From assembly GCA_945632055.1 (NCBI GenBank), contig CALZCU010000066.1:1-6211 (forward strand): 6,211 bases of DNA, read 5' to 3'. Source of the DNA: an uncultured Ruminococcus sp. (GTDB lineage: Bacteria; Bacillota; Clostridia; Oscillospirales; Acutalibacteraceae). This document shows positions 1-5,338 of this stretch, piece after piece. Position numbers and translations under genes: made by a program. The notes under the pieces were generated by a model, which made no database searches, was not told where the DNA came from, and saw only the letters and a list, made by a program, of their open reading frames with translations. How positions within the stretch are numbered: position 1 is the first letter of the stretch; each line of letters opens with the position of its first letter.

Positions 1-63
1 TATGCAAGCAAGATGTGCAAACAACTCTCAAGTGTGATTTATTCAGTGGTTCCTTGAATATCA

Positions 64-103
64 TATATAAAAATAACAGGCACAGCTCGTCCTGCTGTGC
101 CTG
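64..103 (-). terminator. Intrinsic terminator of the ilvA-ridA operon
   Basis: A perfect 10-bp inverted repeat (CAGGCACAGC at 77-86 and GCTGTGCCTG at 94-103) encloses a 7-base loop. Read on the minus strand, the GC-rich stem is followed by TTATTTTTATATA, a U-rich tail, and it starts about 18 bases past the ridA stop codon. An A-rich run sits on the other side (104-109), so it could also slow plus-strand transcripts slightly, but the tail favours the minus direction. Positions 1-63 beyond it hold no gene I can recognise. Confidence 0.92.
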
Positions 104-121
104 AAAAAATTAAAACTCTGA

Positions 122-493
122 TTATACTTCTGCAATAACTTCAACCTCAACAAGTACATCCTTCGGAAGCTGCTTTACTGCTACGCAGGAACGGGCAGGC
201 TTTTCTGTAAAATACTTGCCGTAAACTGCATTGAATGATGCAAAATCCTCCATATTTTTGAGGAAGCAAACAGTCTTTACTGCCTTGTCGAGAGAGCTTC
301 CTGCCGCCTCAAGAACATTTTTAAGATTTGTGCAAACCTGCTCGGTCTGTTCCTCAATCGTTACTGCTTCAACACTTCCGCTTGCGGGATTAATTGCAAT
401 CTGTCCTGATGTAAAAATCAGACCGTTCACCTTTACTGCCTGTGAATAAGGGCCGATTGCGTCGGGTGCATTTTTTGTATAAAGCTTTTCCAT
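122..493 (-). CDS. ridA: RidA family enamine/imine deaminase
   Basis: A 123-residue cytosolic protein of the RidA (YjgF/YER057c/UK114) family, which forms trimers with active sites between subunits and hydrolyses 2-aminoacrylate and 2-aminocrotonate to 2-keto acids plus ammonia. Visible family marks are the N-terminal GPYSQA segment (residues 14-19), FTSGQIA (27-33), the PARSCVAV segment with the conserved catalytic-pocket Arg101, and the C-terminal VEVEVIA with Glu118. Length matches the usual 125-130 residues, so it is intact. The ATG at 493 is chosen because GGAGGT lies 7 bases upstream; a longer reading from a TTG at 517 would place this ribosome site inside the gene. It starts 16 bases after the stop of the threonine ammonia-lyase gene and ends at a shared terminator, so the two are almost surely co-transcribed. 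This fits its known job: the lyase releases exactly the unstable enamine that RidA clears. Confidence 0.95.
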   Translation of the reverse strand: MEKLYTKNAPDAIGPYSQAVKVNGLIFTSGQIAINPASGSVEAVTIEEQTEQVCTNLKNVLEAAGSSLDKAVKTVCFLKNMEDFASFNAVYGKYFTEKPARSCVAVKQLPKDVLVEVEVIAEV

Positions 494-500
494 AATTATT

Positions 501-506
501 ACCTCC
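501..506 (-). promoter_or_regulatory. Ribosome binding site deciding the ridA start
   Basis: GGAGGT on the minus strand, 7 bases before the ATG at 493. It lies in the 16-base gap after the upstream stop codon (510-512). This favours the ATG at 493 over an in-frame TTG at 517, which overlaps the end of the upstream gene and has no such site. Confidence 0.85.
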
Positions 507-509
507 GTA

Positions 510-1703
510 TTATACAAGCTTAAAGCCTGCGTTTGTTAGTGCCTTTGTGATTTCATTTACATGGTCAAAGTTGCGAGTTTCAAGTACAATTCTCAGGTAA
601 CAGCCGTTTACATCAGTTCCCTCACTTGCCCTCTCGTGGTGAATTGAAATTACATTCGCACCGAGGTCGGCAATTATCTTTGACACTGCAAGAAGCTGTC
701 CGGGCTTATCCTGAAGCTCGATGCAGACAGTCTGCTGTCTGCCTGTCATAAGCAGGCCTCTCTTGATTACTCGTGAGAGAATTGTAACATCAATATTACC
801 GCCCGAAACAATGCAGACAACCTTTTTGCCCTTAACAGGGAGCTTGTTGAACATTACGGCGGCAAGAGGAGCGGCTCCTGCGCCCTCTGCTATCATCTTT
901 TGTGTTTCAATCAGCTTTAAAATTGCAGATGAAATCTCATCGTCCGTTACGGTTACAATATCATCAACATACTGCTTTATGTATTCAAAGGTATGCTCGC
1001 CCGGCTCTTTAACCTGTATTCCGTCTGCAACGGTTGAAACAGAATCAAGCTTAACCGGCTTGCCCTGTCTGATTGATTCATACATTGAGGGTGCGCCCTC
1101 TGCCTGAACACCGTACACCTTGATGTTGGGGTTAAGGCTCTTGATTGCACAGGCAACGCCTGAAAGCAGACCGCCGCCGCCGATTGCGGCAACTACTGCG
1201 TCAACATCGGGCATTTCATTGAGGATTTCAATGCCGATTGTACCCTGTCCTGCGATAACATTTTCATCGTCGAAGGGGTGAATAAAGGTGTAATTCTTCT
1301 CATCACGAAGTCTGAGCGCTTCCTTGTATGCGTCATCATACACACCGGGCACCATACAAACCTCTGCGCCGTAAGCCTTTGTTGCCTCAACCTTTGAAAT
1401 CGGTGCGCCGTCAGGCAGGCAGATTAGAGATTTTATGCCGTATTTTGTAGCGGCAAGCGCAACGCCCTGTGCGTGATTGCCGGCAGAACAGGCAATAACA
1501 CCTCTCTCCTTTTCTTCAGCGGAGAGCTGAGAAATTTTGTATCCCGAACCTCTCACCTTGAATGAACCGGTAATCTGCAGGTTTTCAGGCTTGAGATAAA
1601 TCTCGCACTCATCGGTAATCGACTGAGCCTTTACGAGATGAGTCGGTCTTATTACATCCTTTAATACATAGGATGCGTGATATATCTTATCAAGTGTCAG
1701 CAT
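510..1703 (-). CDS. ilvA: Threonine ammonia-lyase with C-terminal ACT domain (medium form)
   Basis: A 397-residue PLP-dependent enzyme that deaminates L-threonine to 2-oxobutanoate (EC 4.3.1.19), feeding isoleucine synthesis or threonine catabolism; it also acts on serine in many relatives. The fold-type II catalytic domain (about residues 5-320) shows the PLP lysine in SFKVRG (Lys49), SAGNHAQG (73-80), the glycine loop GGGGLLSG that holds the PLP phosphate (175-182) and SGGNID (300-305). A single ACT domain follows (about 322-397, starting near RQQTVCIELQDKPGQL), a likely allosteric effector site. This is the medium form, as opposed to long biosynthetic IlvA with two ACT-like domains. The ATG at 1703 is chosen because AGGAAG lies 7 bases upstream and because an in-frame ATG at 1742 overlaps the predicted -10 box, so it would not be in the mRNA. 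It is first in an operon with ridA. Whether it serves biosynthesis or catabolism cannot be told from sequence; no other ilv gene is present here. Confidence 0.95.
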   Translation of the reverse strand: MLTLDKIYHASYVLKDVIRPTHLVKAQSITDECEIYLKPENLQITGSFKVRGSGYKISQLSAEEKERGVIACSAGNHAQGVALAATKYGIKSLICLPDGAPISKVEATKAYGAEVCMVPGVYDDAYKEALRLRDEKNYTFIHPFDDENVIAGQGTIGIEILNEMPDVDAVVAAIGGGGLLSGVACAIKSLNPNIKVYGVQAEGAPSMYESIRQGKPVKLDSVSTVADGIQVKEPGEHTFEYIKQYVDDIVTVTDDEISSAILKLIETQKMIAEGAGAAPLAAVMFNKLPVKGKKVVCIVSGGNIDVTILSRVIKRGLLMTGRQQTVCIELQDKPGQLLAVSKIIADLGANVISIHHERASEGTDVNGCYLRIVLETRNFDHVNEITKALTNAGFKLV

Positions 1704-1710
1704 AAATATT

Positions 1711-1716
1711 CTTCCT
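1711..1716 (-). promoter_or_regulatory. Ribosome binding site deciding the ilvA start
   Basis: AGGAAG on the minus strand, 7 bases before the ATG at 1703. No comparable site precedes the in-frame ATG at 1742. Confidence 0.75.
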
Positions 1717-1740
1717 TTTCCAATAATATACGCTTTTATC

Positions 1741-1769
1741 ATTTTAGAACATTAATGCGATAAAATCAA
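1741..1769 (-). promoter_or_regulatory. Sigma-A-type promoter of ilvA-ridA
   Basis: On the minus strand, TTGATT (1764-1769) and TAAAAT (1741-1746) are separated by 17 bases. Just upstream is a very A/T-rich stretch (A- and T-runs at about 1771-1790), which resembles an UP element. Transcription would start near 1733-1735, giving a leader of about 30 bases to the ATG at 1703. Confidence 0.7.
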
Positions 1770-1802
1770 GTTTTTTTTTGAAAAAAATTAAGATTATTAC
1801 TT

Positions 1803-1842
1803 CAGAATTACAGCCAATATACTATCCTATATGTTAATTCTG
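1803..1842. repeat. Inverted repeats between the divergent ilvA and dtxR-like promoters
   Basis: CAGAATTA (1803-1810) is matched by TAATTCTG (1835-1842), an 8-bp inverted repeat with a 24-base gap. A second, overlapping imperfect repeat is TCCTATA (1825-1831) with TGTAGGA (1841-1847), 6 of 7 matching. Both lie roughly midway between the two -35 boxes. They could be operators, but in AT-rich DNA such short repeats arise by chance, and no known operator consensus is matched. Confidence 0.25.
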
Positions 1843-1874
1843 TAGGAGTTGTTGTTTAAATAAATAAAAAATTA

Positions 1875-1903
1875 TTGATTTTACTGCACAAATATGTTAT
1901 GAT
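1875..1903 (+). promoter_or_regulatory. Sigma-A-type promoter of the DtxR-like regulator
   Basis: TTGATT (1875-1880) and TATGAT (1898-1903) are separated by 17 bases, with TG at 1895-1896 giving an extended -10. Transcription would start near 1910, leaving a leader of about 32 bases. A perfect TATAAT at 1919-1924 is too close to the ribosome site (1929-1933) to be the main -10. Confidence 0.7.
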
Positions 1904-1928
1904 ATACACAATTCGACATATAATGTTT

Positions 1929-1933
1929 AGGAG
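1929..1933 (+). promoter_or_regulatory. Ribosome binding site deciding the regulator start
   Basis: AGGAG lies 8 bases before the ATG at 1942. An in-frame GTG at 1933 overlaps this site and is therefore rejected as the start. Confidence 0.8.
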
Positions 1934-1941
1934 TGCTTGAA

Positions 1942-2304
1942 ATGCAAATCAAGGAATCAGGTGAAATGTACCTTGAAACAATTTTAATTCTTAATAAGAA
2001 ATTTGGCTTTGTAAGGTCAATTGATGTGTGTGAATATATGGGGTATTCAAAGCCAAGTGTAAGCAGAGCTGTAAATCTGCTGAAGGAAAGCGGATACCTG
2101 ATTATGGGAAAGGACGGCTCGCTGACGCTTACCGAACAGGGACTTAAAATTGCCGAAAAAACCTTTGAAAGGCATACTGTTCTGACTGCTCTTTTTGAAA
2201 AGCTCGGAGTGAACAGCGAAACCGCCGCCGCAGACGCCTGCAAGATTGAGCATGTTATAAGCGATGAAACCTTTGCGGCACTCAAAAAATATCTTGACAA
2301 CTGA
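1942..2304 (+). CDS. Short DtxR/MntR-family metal-dependent transcriptional regulator
   Basis: A 120-residue DNA-binding protein. The N-terminal winged helix-turn-helix spans about residues 1-65 (helix pair RSIDVCEYMG and SKPSVSRAVNLLKESGYL, then the wing MGKDGSLTLTEQG). A helical metal-binding and dimerisation region follows (about 66-120). Aligned by eye to the family, Met9, Cys100, Glu103 and His104 (GEMYLE and DACKIEHV) match the primary metal site of diphtheria DtxR (Met10, Cys102, Glu105, His106), and His78 matches DtxR His79. In MntR the Met and Cys positions are Asp8 and Glu99, so iron is a more natural guess than manganese; this is inference. The SH3-like third domain of DtxR is absent, as in MntR, and the protein is shorter than MntR's roughly 140 residues. 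It has its own promoter and a shared terminator, so it is monocistronic. No metal transporter is adjacent, so the target genes are unknown. Confidence 0.88.
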   Translation: MQIKESGEMYLETILILNKKFGFVRSIDVCEYMGYSKPSVSRAVNLLKESGYLIMGKDGSLTLTEQGLKIAEKTFERHTVLTALFEKLGVNSETAAADACKIEHVISDETFAALKKYLDN

Positions 2305-2314
2305 AACAAATTAC

Positions 2315-2356
2315 AAAATCCGATTGGCTCTGCTTAATTGAGTCAATCGGATTTTT
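2315..2356. terminator. Bidirectional intrinsic terminator between convergent genes
   Basis: A perfect 12-bp inverted repeat (AAAATCCGATTG at 2315-2326, CAATCGGATTTT at 2344-2355) can extend inward by about 4 pairs including one G-U, leaving a 9-base loop (2331-2339). The plus-strand side ends in ATTTTTG and the minus-strand side in ATTTTGTAATTTG. It therefore serves both the regulator ending at 2304 and the surface-protein gene ending at 2375. Confidence 0.93.
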
Positions 2357-2374
2357 GCGTAATCTTATTCTGTT

Positions 2375-4102
2375 TTATTCAATAGAATCGTCTTTTTTCC
2401 TTATAAAAATAGCCATTCCCGTCGCAGAAGCAAGCACTGCAAGAAGAACTGCAAGCAAGGACACACTTCCTGTCTGAATTGCATTTCCATTAGCCGTTAC
2501 GGGAGTGCAGGCTGATGTGTTGTGCGGTTCATCGGGGGTTGCGCACGAGCCTGAACTCGGGGCTGTTGTCGGCGGAATCTCGGTTGGTTCTGCTGTGGTG
2601 GGTTCTGTTGTAGTAGGCTCTGCTGTTGTAGGCTCAACTGTGGTTGGCTCGACTGTGGTTGGCTCTGCAGTGGTAGGCTCTGCTGTGGTGGGTTCTGCTG
2701 TTGCTGGCTCGGCTGTTGTTGGCTCGGCTGTTGTTGGCTCGGCTGTTGTTGGCTCAACTGTAGTCGGTTCTGCTGTGGTTGGCTCTGCTGTTGTCGGTTC
2801 AACTGTTGTCGGCTCAACTGTGGTCGGTTCAACTGTGGTTGGTTCAACTGTTGTTGGCTCGACTGTGGTCGGTTCTGCTGTGGTTGGCTCGGGCTTTTCT
2901 ATACACGGAAGCTCTGTTGACAGGTCAACTGTTTTTTCCTCTGCATTATCGGCATTTGCCGTTACGCTGTATTCTACAGTTTTTGTGCTGTCTGACGGCT
3001 GAAAATCAACAGTCCAGGATACCTGCTTTTCCTCTCCGCCTGCAAGACTTCCTACGCTGATTGTTTTCTCACCGCCGATAATCGTCATTTCATCGGTATT
3101 GTTAAGAGTTACCGTTACATTTTCAAGCGTATTTTCACTTGAATTTTTCAGATATGCCGTTATCGTTGACGGCTCATAGCCTGTGTTTGATACATTTATT
3201 TTTGCAGTATTGTCACCGTAGCAGGCAAGCTGAAGCTCTCCCGTTGTATCGGCAACGAATCTGCCGAGTCCGTAATACATCTTGTAAACTCTTGTTTCTC
3301 CCGGAGCAAGCTCCTTAGTATTCCAGACGGATACAACCGAGCTGTCGCCGATTAATTTTCCTTCCTTTGTTGATACATCCCACTTTGCGGAATTGCTCCT
3401 CGGCCAGCCGATAAACTGAACAAAGTCTGCTTTGTTTGAGGAGATTTTATCAAAGGTACCGAAGGATACTACAGAGGTGTTTTCAAAATAATCAAATGCC
3501 TGATAGTATTCGGGAATTTCATCTCCGTAAAATGACATTTCCGTTTCAACCGCACCTACATTCGGGATTCTGAAGGGTGCAAAATCGTTTTCGCCAAGCA
3601 TTGTATCTATCATAATTTTTACGCCGACAGAATGATTTTTATTATCGTTATTTGTCAGGGTGTACTTGATTTCAACAAGGTCCTCTCTGCCTGTCGCATT
3701 ATTTTTGACAAAGCTGTAATTCTGTCTTATATCTATGTCTTTGTAGCTCCTTGTTGACCAATGCGTTTTATTCTCCGGGTCAAAACCTCCTGTATTATTT
3801 CTTGAGTACATACTGCTGTACTTCTGTGTTTTGCCGTCAACATTAATTACAGTGTAGCTTGTTGAATTGTAGTTGCCGTACAAAAGCTTTTTTCCGTCGT
3901 CGTTCGGATTATCAGGATCACCTTTCACCGTTGACATCCTTAATCCGTCAAACTTGTCAACGCTCATTTTGATATATTCATTATACATCTCATTTCTGTT
4001 GACCGTAACATCATTTCCTGCCGCCGATACGCTGTATGCCGTCAGATTGAACAGCATTGCAATAACGGCGAGGATAGAAAGTGCTTTTGGTTTTTTGTTC
4101 AT
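2375..4102 (-). CDS. Secreted, probably wall-anchored surface protein with EPTTx repeat stalk
   Basis: A 575-residue exported protein of unknown function. Residues 1-27 form a signal peptide: basic MNKKPK, a hydrophobic core, and a VSA or SAA cleavage site near 27-28. Residues about 30-285 form a globular region I cannot assign. It is rich in beta-type sequence and Asn/Asp, with a segment DTMLGENDFAPFRIP (166-180) and WNTKELAPGETRVYKMYYGLG (260-280). Residues about 290-395 look like an Ig-like or CARDB/NEW3-type beta-sandwich (VSNTGYEPSTITAYLKN, SLAGGEEKQVSWTVDF). Residues 405-504 are 20 tandem EPTTx units, an extended acidic, Thr/Pro-rich linker. The C-terminus has AIQTG (541-545), a hydrophobic segment (546-567) and RKKDDSIE, the layout of a sortase signal but without the Pro of LPXTG. 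AAGGAG lies 8 bases before the ATG. The gene is monocistronic and divergent from the ABC export operon. An adhesin or substrate-binding role is possible but unproven; plain membrane anchoring is the alternative to sortase. Confidence 0.85.
   Translation of the reverse strand: MNKKPKALSILAVIAMLFNLTAYSVSAAGNDVTVNRNEMYNEYIKMSVDKFDGLRMSTVKGDPDNPNDDGKKLLYGNYNSTSYTVINVDGKTQKYSSMYSRNNTGGFDPENKTHWSTRSYKDIDIRQNYSFVKNNATGREDLVEIKYTLTNNDNKNHSVGVKIMIDTMLGENDFAPFRIPNVGAVETEMSFYGDEIPEYYQAFDYFENTSVVSFGTFDKISSNKADFVQFIGWPRSNSAKWDVSTKEGKLIGDSSVVSVWNTKELAPGETRVYKMYYGLGRFVADTTGELQLACYGDNTAKINVSNTGYEPSTITAYLKNSSENTLENVTVTLNNTDEMTIIGGEKTISVGSLAGGEEKQVSWTVDFQPSDSTKTVEYSVTANADNAEEKTVDLSTELPCIEKPEPTTAEPTTVEPTTVEPTTVEPTTVEPTTVEPTTAEPTTAEPTTVEPTTAEPTTAEPTTAEPATAEPTTAEPTTAEPTTVEPTTVEPTTAEPTTTEPTTAEPTEIPPTTAPSSGSCATPDEPHNTSACTPVTANGNAIQTGSVSLLAVLLAVLASATGMAIFIRKKDDSIE
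2591..2890 (-). repeat. Tandem 15-bp repeat encoding (EPTTx)20
   Basis: Twenty in-frame 15-base units encode residues 405-504 of the surface protein. The variable fifth residue is Ala in 11 units, Val in 8 and Thr in 1; one unit reads EPATA. A degenerate unit, EPTEI, follows. At 2706-2750 three neighbouring copies are identical in DNA (plus-strand GGCTCGGCTGTTGTT), which suggests recent duplication by slippage. The unit is a multiple of three, so gain or loss changes stalk length without a frameshift. The long open frames seen here in other frames and on the other strand are by-products of the repeat. Confidence 0.97.
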
Positions 4103-4110
4103 ATACTCTT

Positions 4111-4116
4111 CTCCTT
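4111..4116 (-). promoter_or_regulatory. Ribosome binding site of the surface-protein gene
   Basis: AAGGAG on the minus strand, 8 bases before the ATG at 4102. This supports the start that gives an intact signal peptide. Confidence 0.85.
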
Positions 4117-4137
4117 ATAATTATTAAGCTTATGCCA

Positions 4138-4158
4138 ATACCTGATTAAATCAGGTAT
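4138..4158. promoter_or_regulatory. 21-base palindrome, candidate operator or RNA hairpin
   Basis: Two perfect 10-base arms, ATACCTGATT (4138-4147) and AATCAGGTAT (4149-4158), flank a single A. It lies between the predicted start point (about 4175) and the ribosome site of the surface-protein gene, where a bound repressor would block elongation. As RNA it could form an 8-bp stem with a 5-base loop, but neither strand has a following U-run, so it is not an intrinsic terminator. The outer half-sites resemble Rrf2/IscR-type boxes in sequence but not in spacing. The regulator is unknown. Confidence 0.55.
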
Positions 4159-4181
4159 CAGTATTAAATGCTTGTTCTGTA

Positions 4182-4211
4182 ATTATATTATACGGCGATT
4201 TTATATTGCAA
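4182..4211 (-). promoter_or_regulatory. Probable promoter of the surface-protein gene
   Basis: On the minus strand TTGCAA (4206-4211) is followed after 18 bases by TATAAT (4182-4187). A second, overlapping TATAAT sits at 4187-4192 but would have only a 13-base spacer. The start point would be near 4175, giving a leader of about 70 bases that carries the 21-base palindrome. Confidence 0.55.
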
Positions 4212-4285
4212 TATTTTATTGTCGAATGTATATTATTTTGTTTATTGCATAATTATCATAAATCATCACGCTCACTATTGTTAAA

Positions 4286-4338
4286 TTTGACAATGAACTT
4301 TTTTATTATTTACAACAGCAATATTATTCATTGACAAA
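4286..4338. repeat. Inverted repeat overlapping the ABC operon -35 box
   Basis: TTTGACAATGAA (4286-4297) and TTCATTGACAAA (4327-4338) are inverted copies matching at 11 of 12 positions, with 29 bases between them. The right copy covers the TTGACA -35 box. The left copy overlaps another imperfect palindrome, ATTGTTAAATTTGACAAT (4277-4294). The arrangement could be a pair of repressor sites; the AT-rich context weakens the case. Confidence 0.35.
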
Positions 4339-4358
4339 TGACAAAAAAGATATATAAT
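4331..4358 (+). promoter_or_regulatory. Consensus sigma-A promoter of the polysaccharide export operon
   Basis: TTGACA (4331-4336) and TATAAT (4353-4358) are both perfect, with a 16-base spacer. The start point would be near 4365. The strength of both boxes suggests high basal transcription unless repressed. Confidence 0.82.
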
Positions 4359-4364
4359 ATAATT

Positions 4365-4501
4365 GTTAAAAAGTATCTGCCTTGGGATAATTATGCCTTT
4401 TAGGCTGTATTTTTGAGAGATTTTGTATTTTAAAAGGTGCTTTTTAATATATTTTGTCTGTTTATCAAAGCAAAATTAATATATAGATTGGATGAGGTTG
4501 A
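4365..4501 (+). other. Leader of about 137 bases ahead of the ABC permease
   Basis: An untranslated leader inferred from the promoter position. It contains a small hairpin, GCCT-TTT-AGGC (4395-4405), and a weak AT hairpin, TTAAAA with TTTTAA (4430-4435 and 4442-4447). CCTTTTA (4396-4402) is also complementary to TAAAAGG (4431-4437), so the two hairpins could exclude a third pairing. No known riboswitch core or strong terminator is visible. Confidence 0.35.
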
Positions 4502-5323
4502 TTGTTTACTATTCTGAAGGAGCATAAGGGGTTTGGAAAACAAATTCTTTTGCTTGCAAAAAACGAGCTTATCAAAACCTACAAGGGAGCCGTTATCGGT
4601 CCTCTCTGGGCTGTTGTTAAGCCTGCGTTTACTATTTTTGTTTATTGGTTTGCTTTCTCCTGCGGTATTAAAACACTGAGAGCTGTTAATGTAAATCTTG
4701 GCGGACCTGAGCCGTTCTCAACCGACTTTTTTACATTTATGCTTATCGGAATCATTCCCTGGTTCTTCATTCAGGACGGAATTACTCAGGGTGCAAAAAC
4801 ACTGCGCACAAACAGGCAGTTTATTACAAAGGTTAAGTTCCCTGTTTCAACAATCCTTACATATACAAGCATTTCAAGGCTGTATGTTCATCTCTTCCTC
4901 GTTGCAATAATGTATGTATATGTGCTGTTTGCGGTCGGTCCGAGCTGGTACAACCTGCAGTTCTTTTTGTACTGTCCGCTGATGTTTATGTTTTTCCTTG
5001 CACTTTCGTGGTCAACTGCGCCTATGTCTGCATTCAGCAAGGACTTTGAAAGCCTTATTGTATCGGTTATGTCGGGTATTTTCTGGCTGTCGGGAATTAT
5101 GTATGACTCCTACGGCTTTGACTCACCCGTATTAAATTCCGTTATGCTTATCAATCCGATTAACTTCTTTGTAAACGGCTACCGCAACTGCTTCCTCTAT
5201 AACAGACCATTCTTTGACTACGGAACTGAGCTTGCAATTTTCCTTGCAGAATTTGCAGTTGTGTTTGCCCTCGGAATCTTCAACTACAACAGACTCAGGA
5301 AAAAGCTTCCTGATGTGCTTTAA
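4502..5323 (+). CDS. ABC-2 permease for polysaccharide/teichoic acid export (TagG/Wzm type)
   Basis: A 273-residue integral membrane protein, the transmembrane half of an ABC exporter that carries an undecaprenyl-linked glycan across the cytoplasmic membrane. The N-terminal cytoplasmic segment MFTILKEHKG...ELIKTYKGAVIGPLWAVVKP is typical of the family. Hydrophobic segments are seen at about residues 33-54, 76-91, 127-146, 153-172, 184-201 and 243-260, giving six membrane helices, and the tail ends in basic NYNRLRKKLP. Length fits the family's 255-280. The start must be the TTG at 4502: a TGA in the same frame lies directly before it (4499-4501), and the first in-frame ATG is at codon 80, too late. 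GAGG sits only 4 bases upstream, with GGA a little further at 4490-4492, so initiation may be moderate. The ATPase gene follows after 15 bases with a strong ribosome site, so the two form one operon. Confidence 0.92.
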   Translation: MFTILKEHKGFGKQILLLAKNELIKTYKGAVIGPLWAVVKPAFTIFVYWFAFSCGIKTLRAVNVNLGGPEPFSTDFFTFMLIGIIPWFFIQDGITQGAKTLRTNRQFITKVKFPVSTILTYTSISRLYVHLFLVAIMYVYVLFAVGPSWYNLQFFLYCPLMFMFFLALSWSTAPMSAFSKDFESLIVSVMSGIFWLSGIMYDSYGFDSPVLNSVMLINPINFFVNGYRNCFLYNRPFFDYGTELAIFLAEFAVVFALGIFNYNRLRKKLPDVL

Positions 5324-5338
5324 TGGGAGGTAATTAAT

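Larger units (their letters stand above)
4103..4501. other. 399-base divergent intergenic region
   Basis: A very AT-rich region with no credible gene. It holds, from left to right: the surface-gene ribosome site (4111-4116), a 21-base palindrome (4138-4158), the surface-gene promoter (4182-4211), an imperfect palindrome at 4277-4294, an inverted repeat (4286-4297 with 4327-4338), the ABC operon promoter (4331-4358) and a leader of about 137 bases. The stretch 4212-4276 shows nothing I can name. Confidence 0.8.

Noticed and set aside
1..63. Possible end of an rRNA operon leader or spacer; GTGGTTCCTTGAA at 47-59 recalls the boxA-like motif of clostridial rRNA transcripts
   Set aside because: The match is short and the flanking sequence shows no rRNA or tRNA. 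It cannot be supported from 63 bases.
1740..1742. ATG at 1742 as the ilvA start (13 extra residues)
   Set aside because: It overlaps the predicted -10 box (1741-1746), lacks a ribosome site, and the extra residues are not part of the family's usual N-terminus.
1919..1924. Perfect TATAAT as the -10 of the DtxR-like gene
   Set aside because: Transcription would begin inside the ribosome site, and there is no good -35 at 16-18 bases upstream; the TTGATT-17-TATGAT promoter fits better.
2591..2890. CRISPR array
   Set aside because: The 15-base units are contiguous, without spacers, and encode a protein repeat in frame.
2505..3060. Long plus-strand open frames encoding VVGSA/VVGST-type repeats, and a Gln/Pro-rich minus-strand frame at 2497-2847
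   Set aside because: They are shadows of the 15-base repeat in the surface-protein gene: a unit of three codons' multiple with no stop stays open in other frames. They lack credible ribosome sites and start context.
4492..4527. 12-codon upstream open frame overlapping the permease start
   Set aside because: No ribosome site precedes its ATG, and the peptide shows no attenuator-like codon run; most likely chance.
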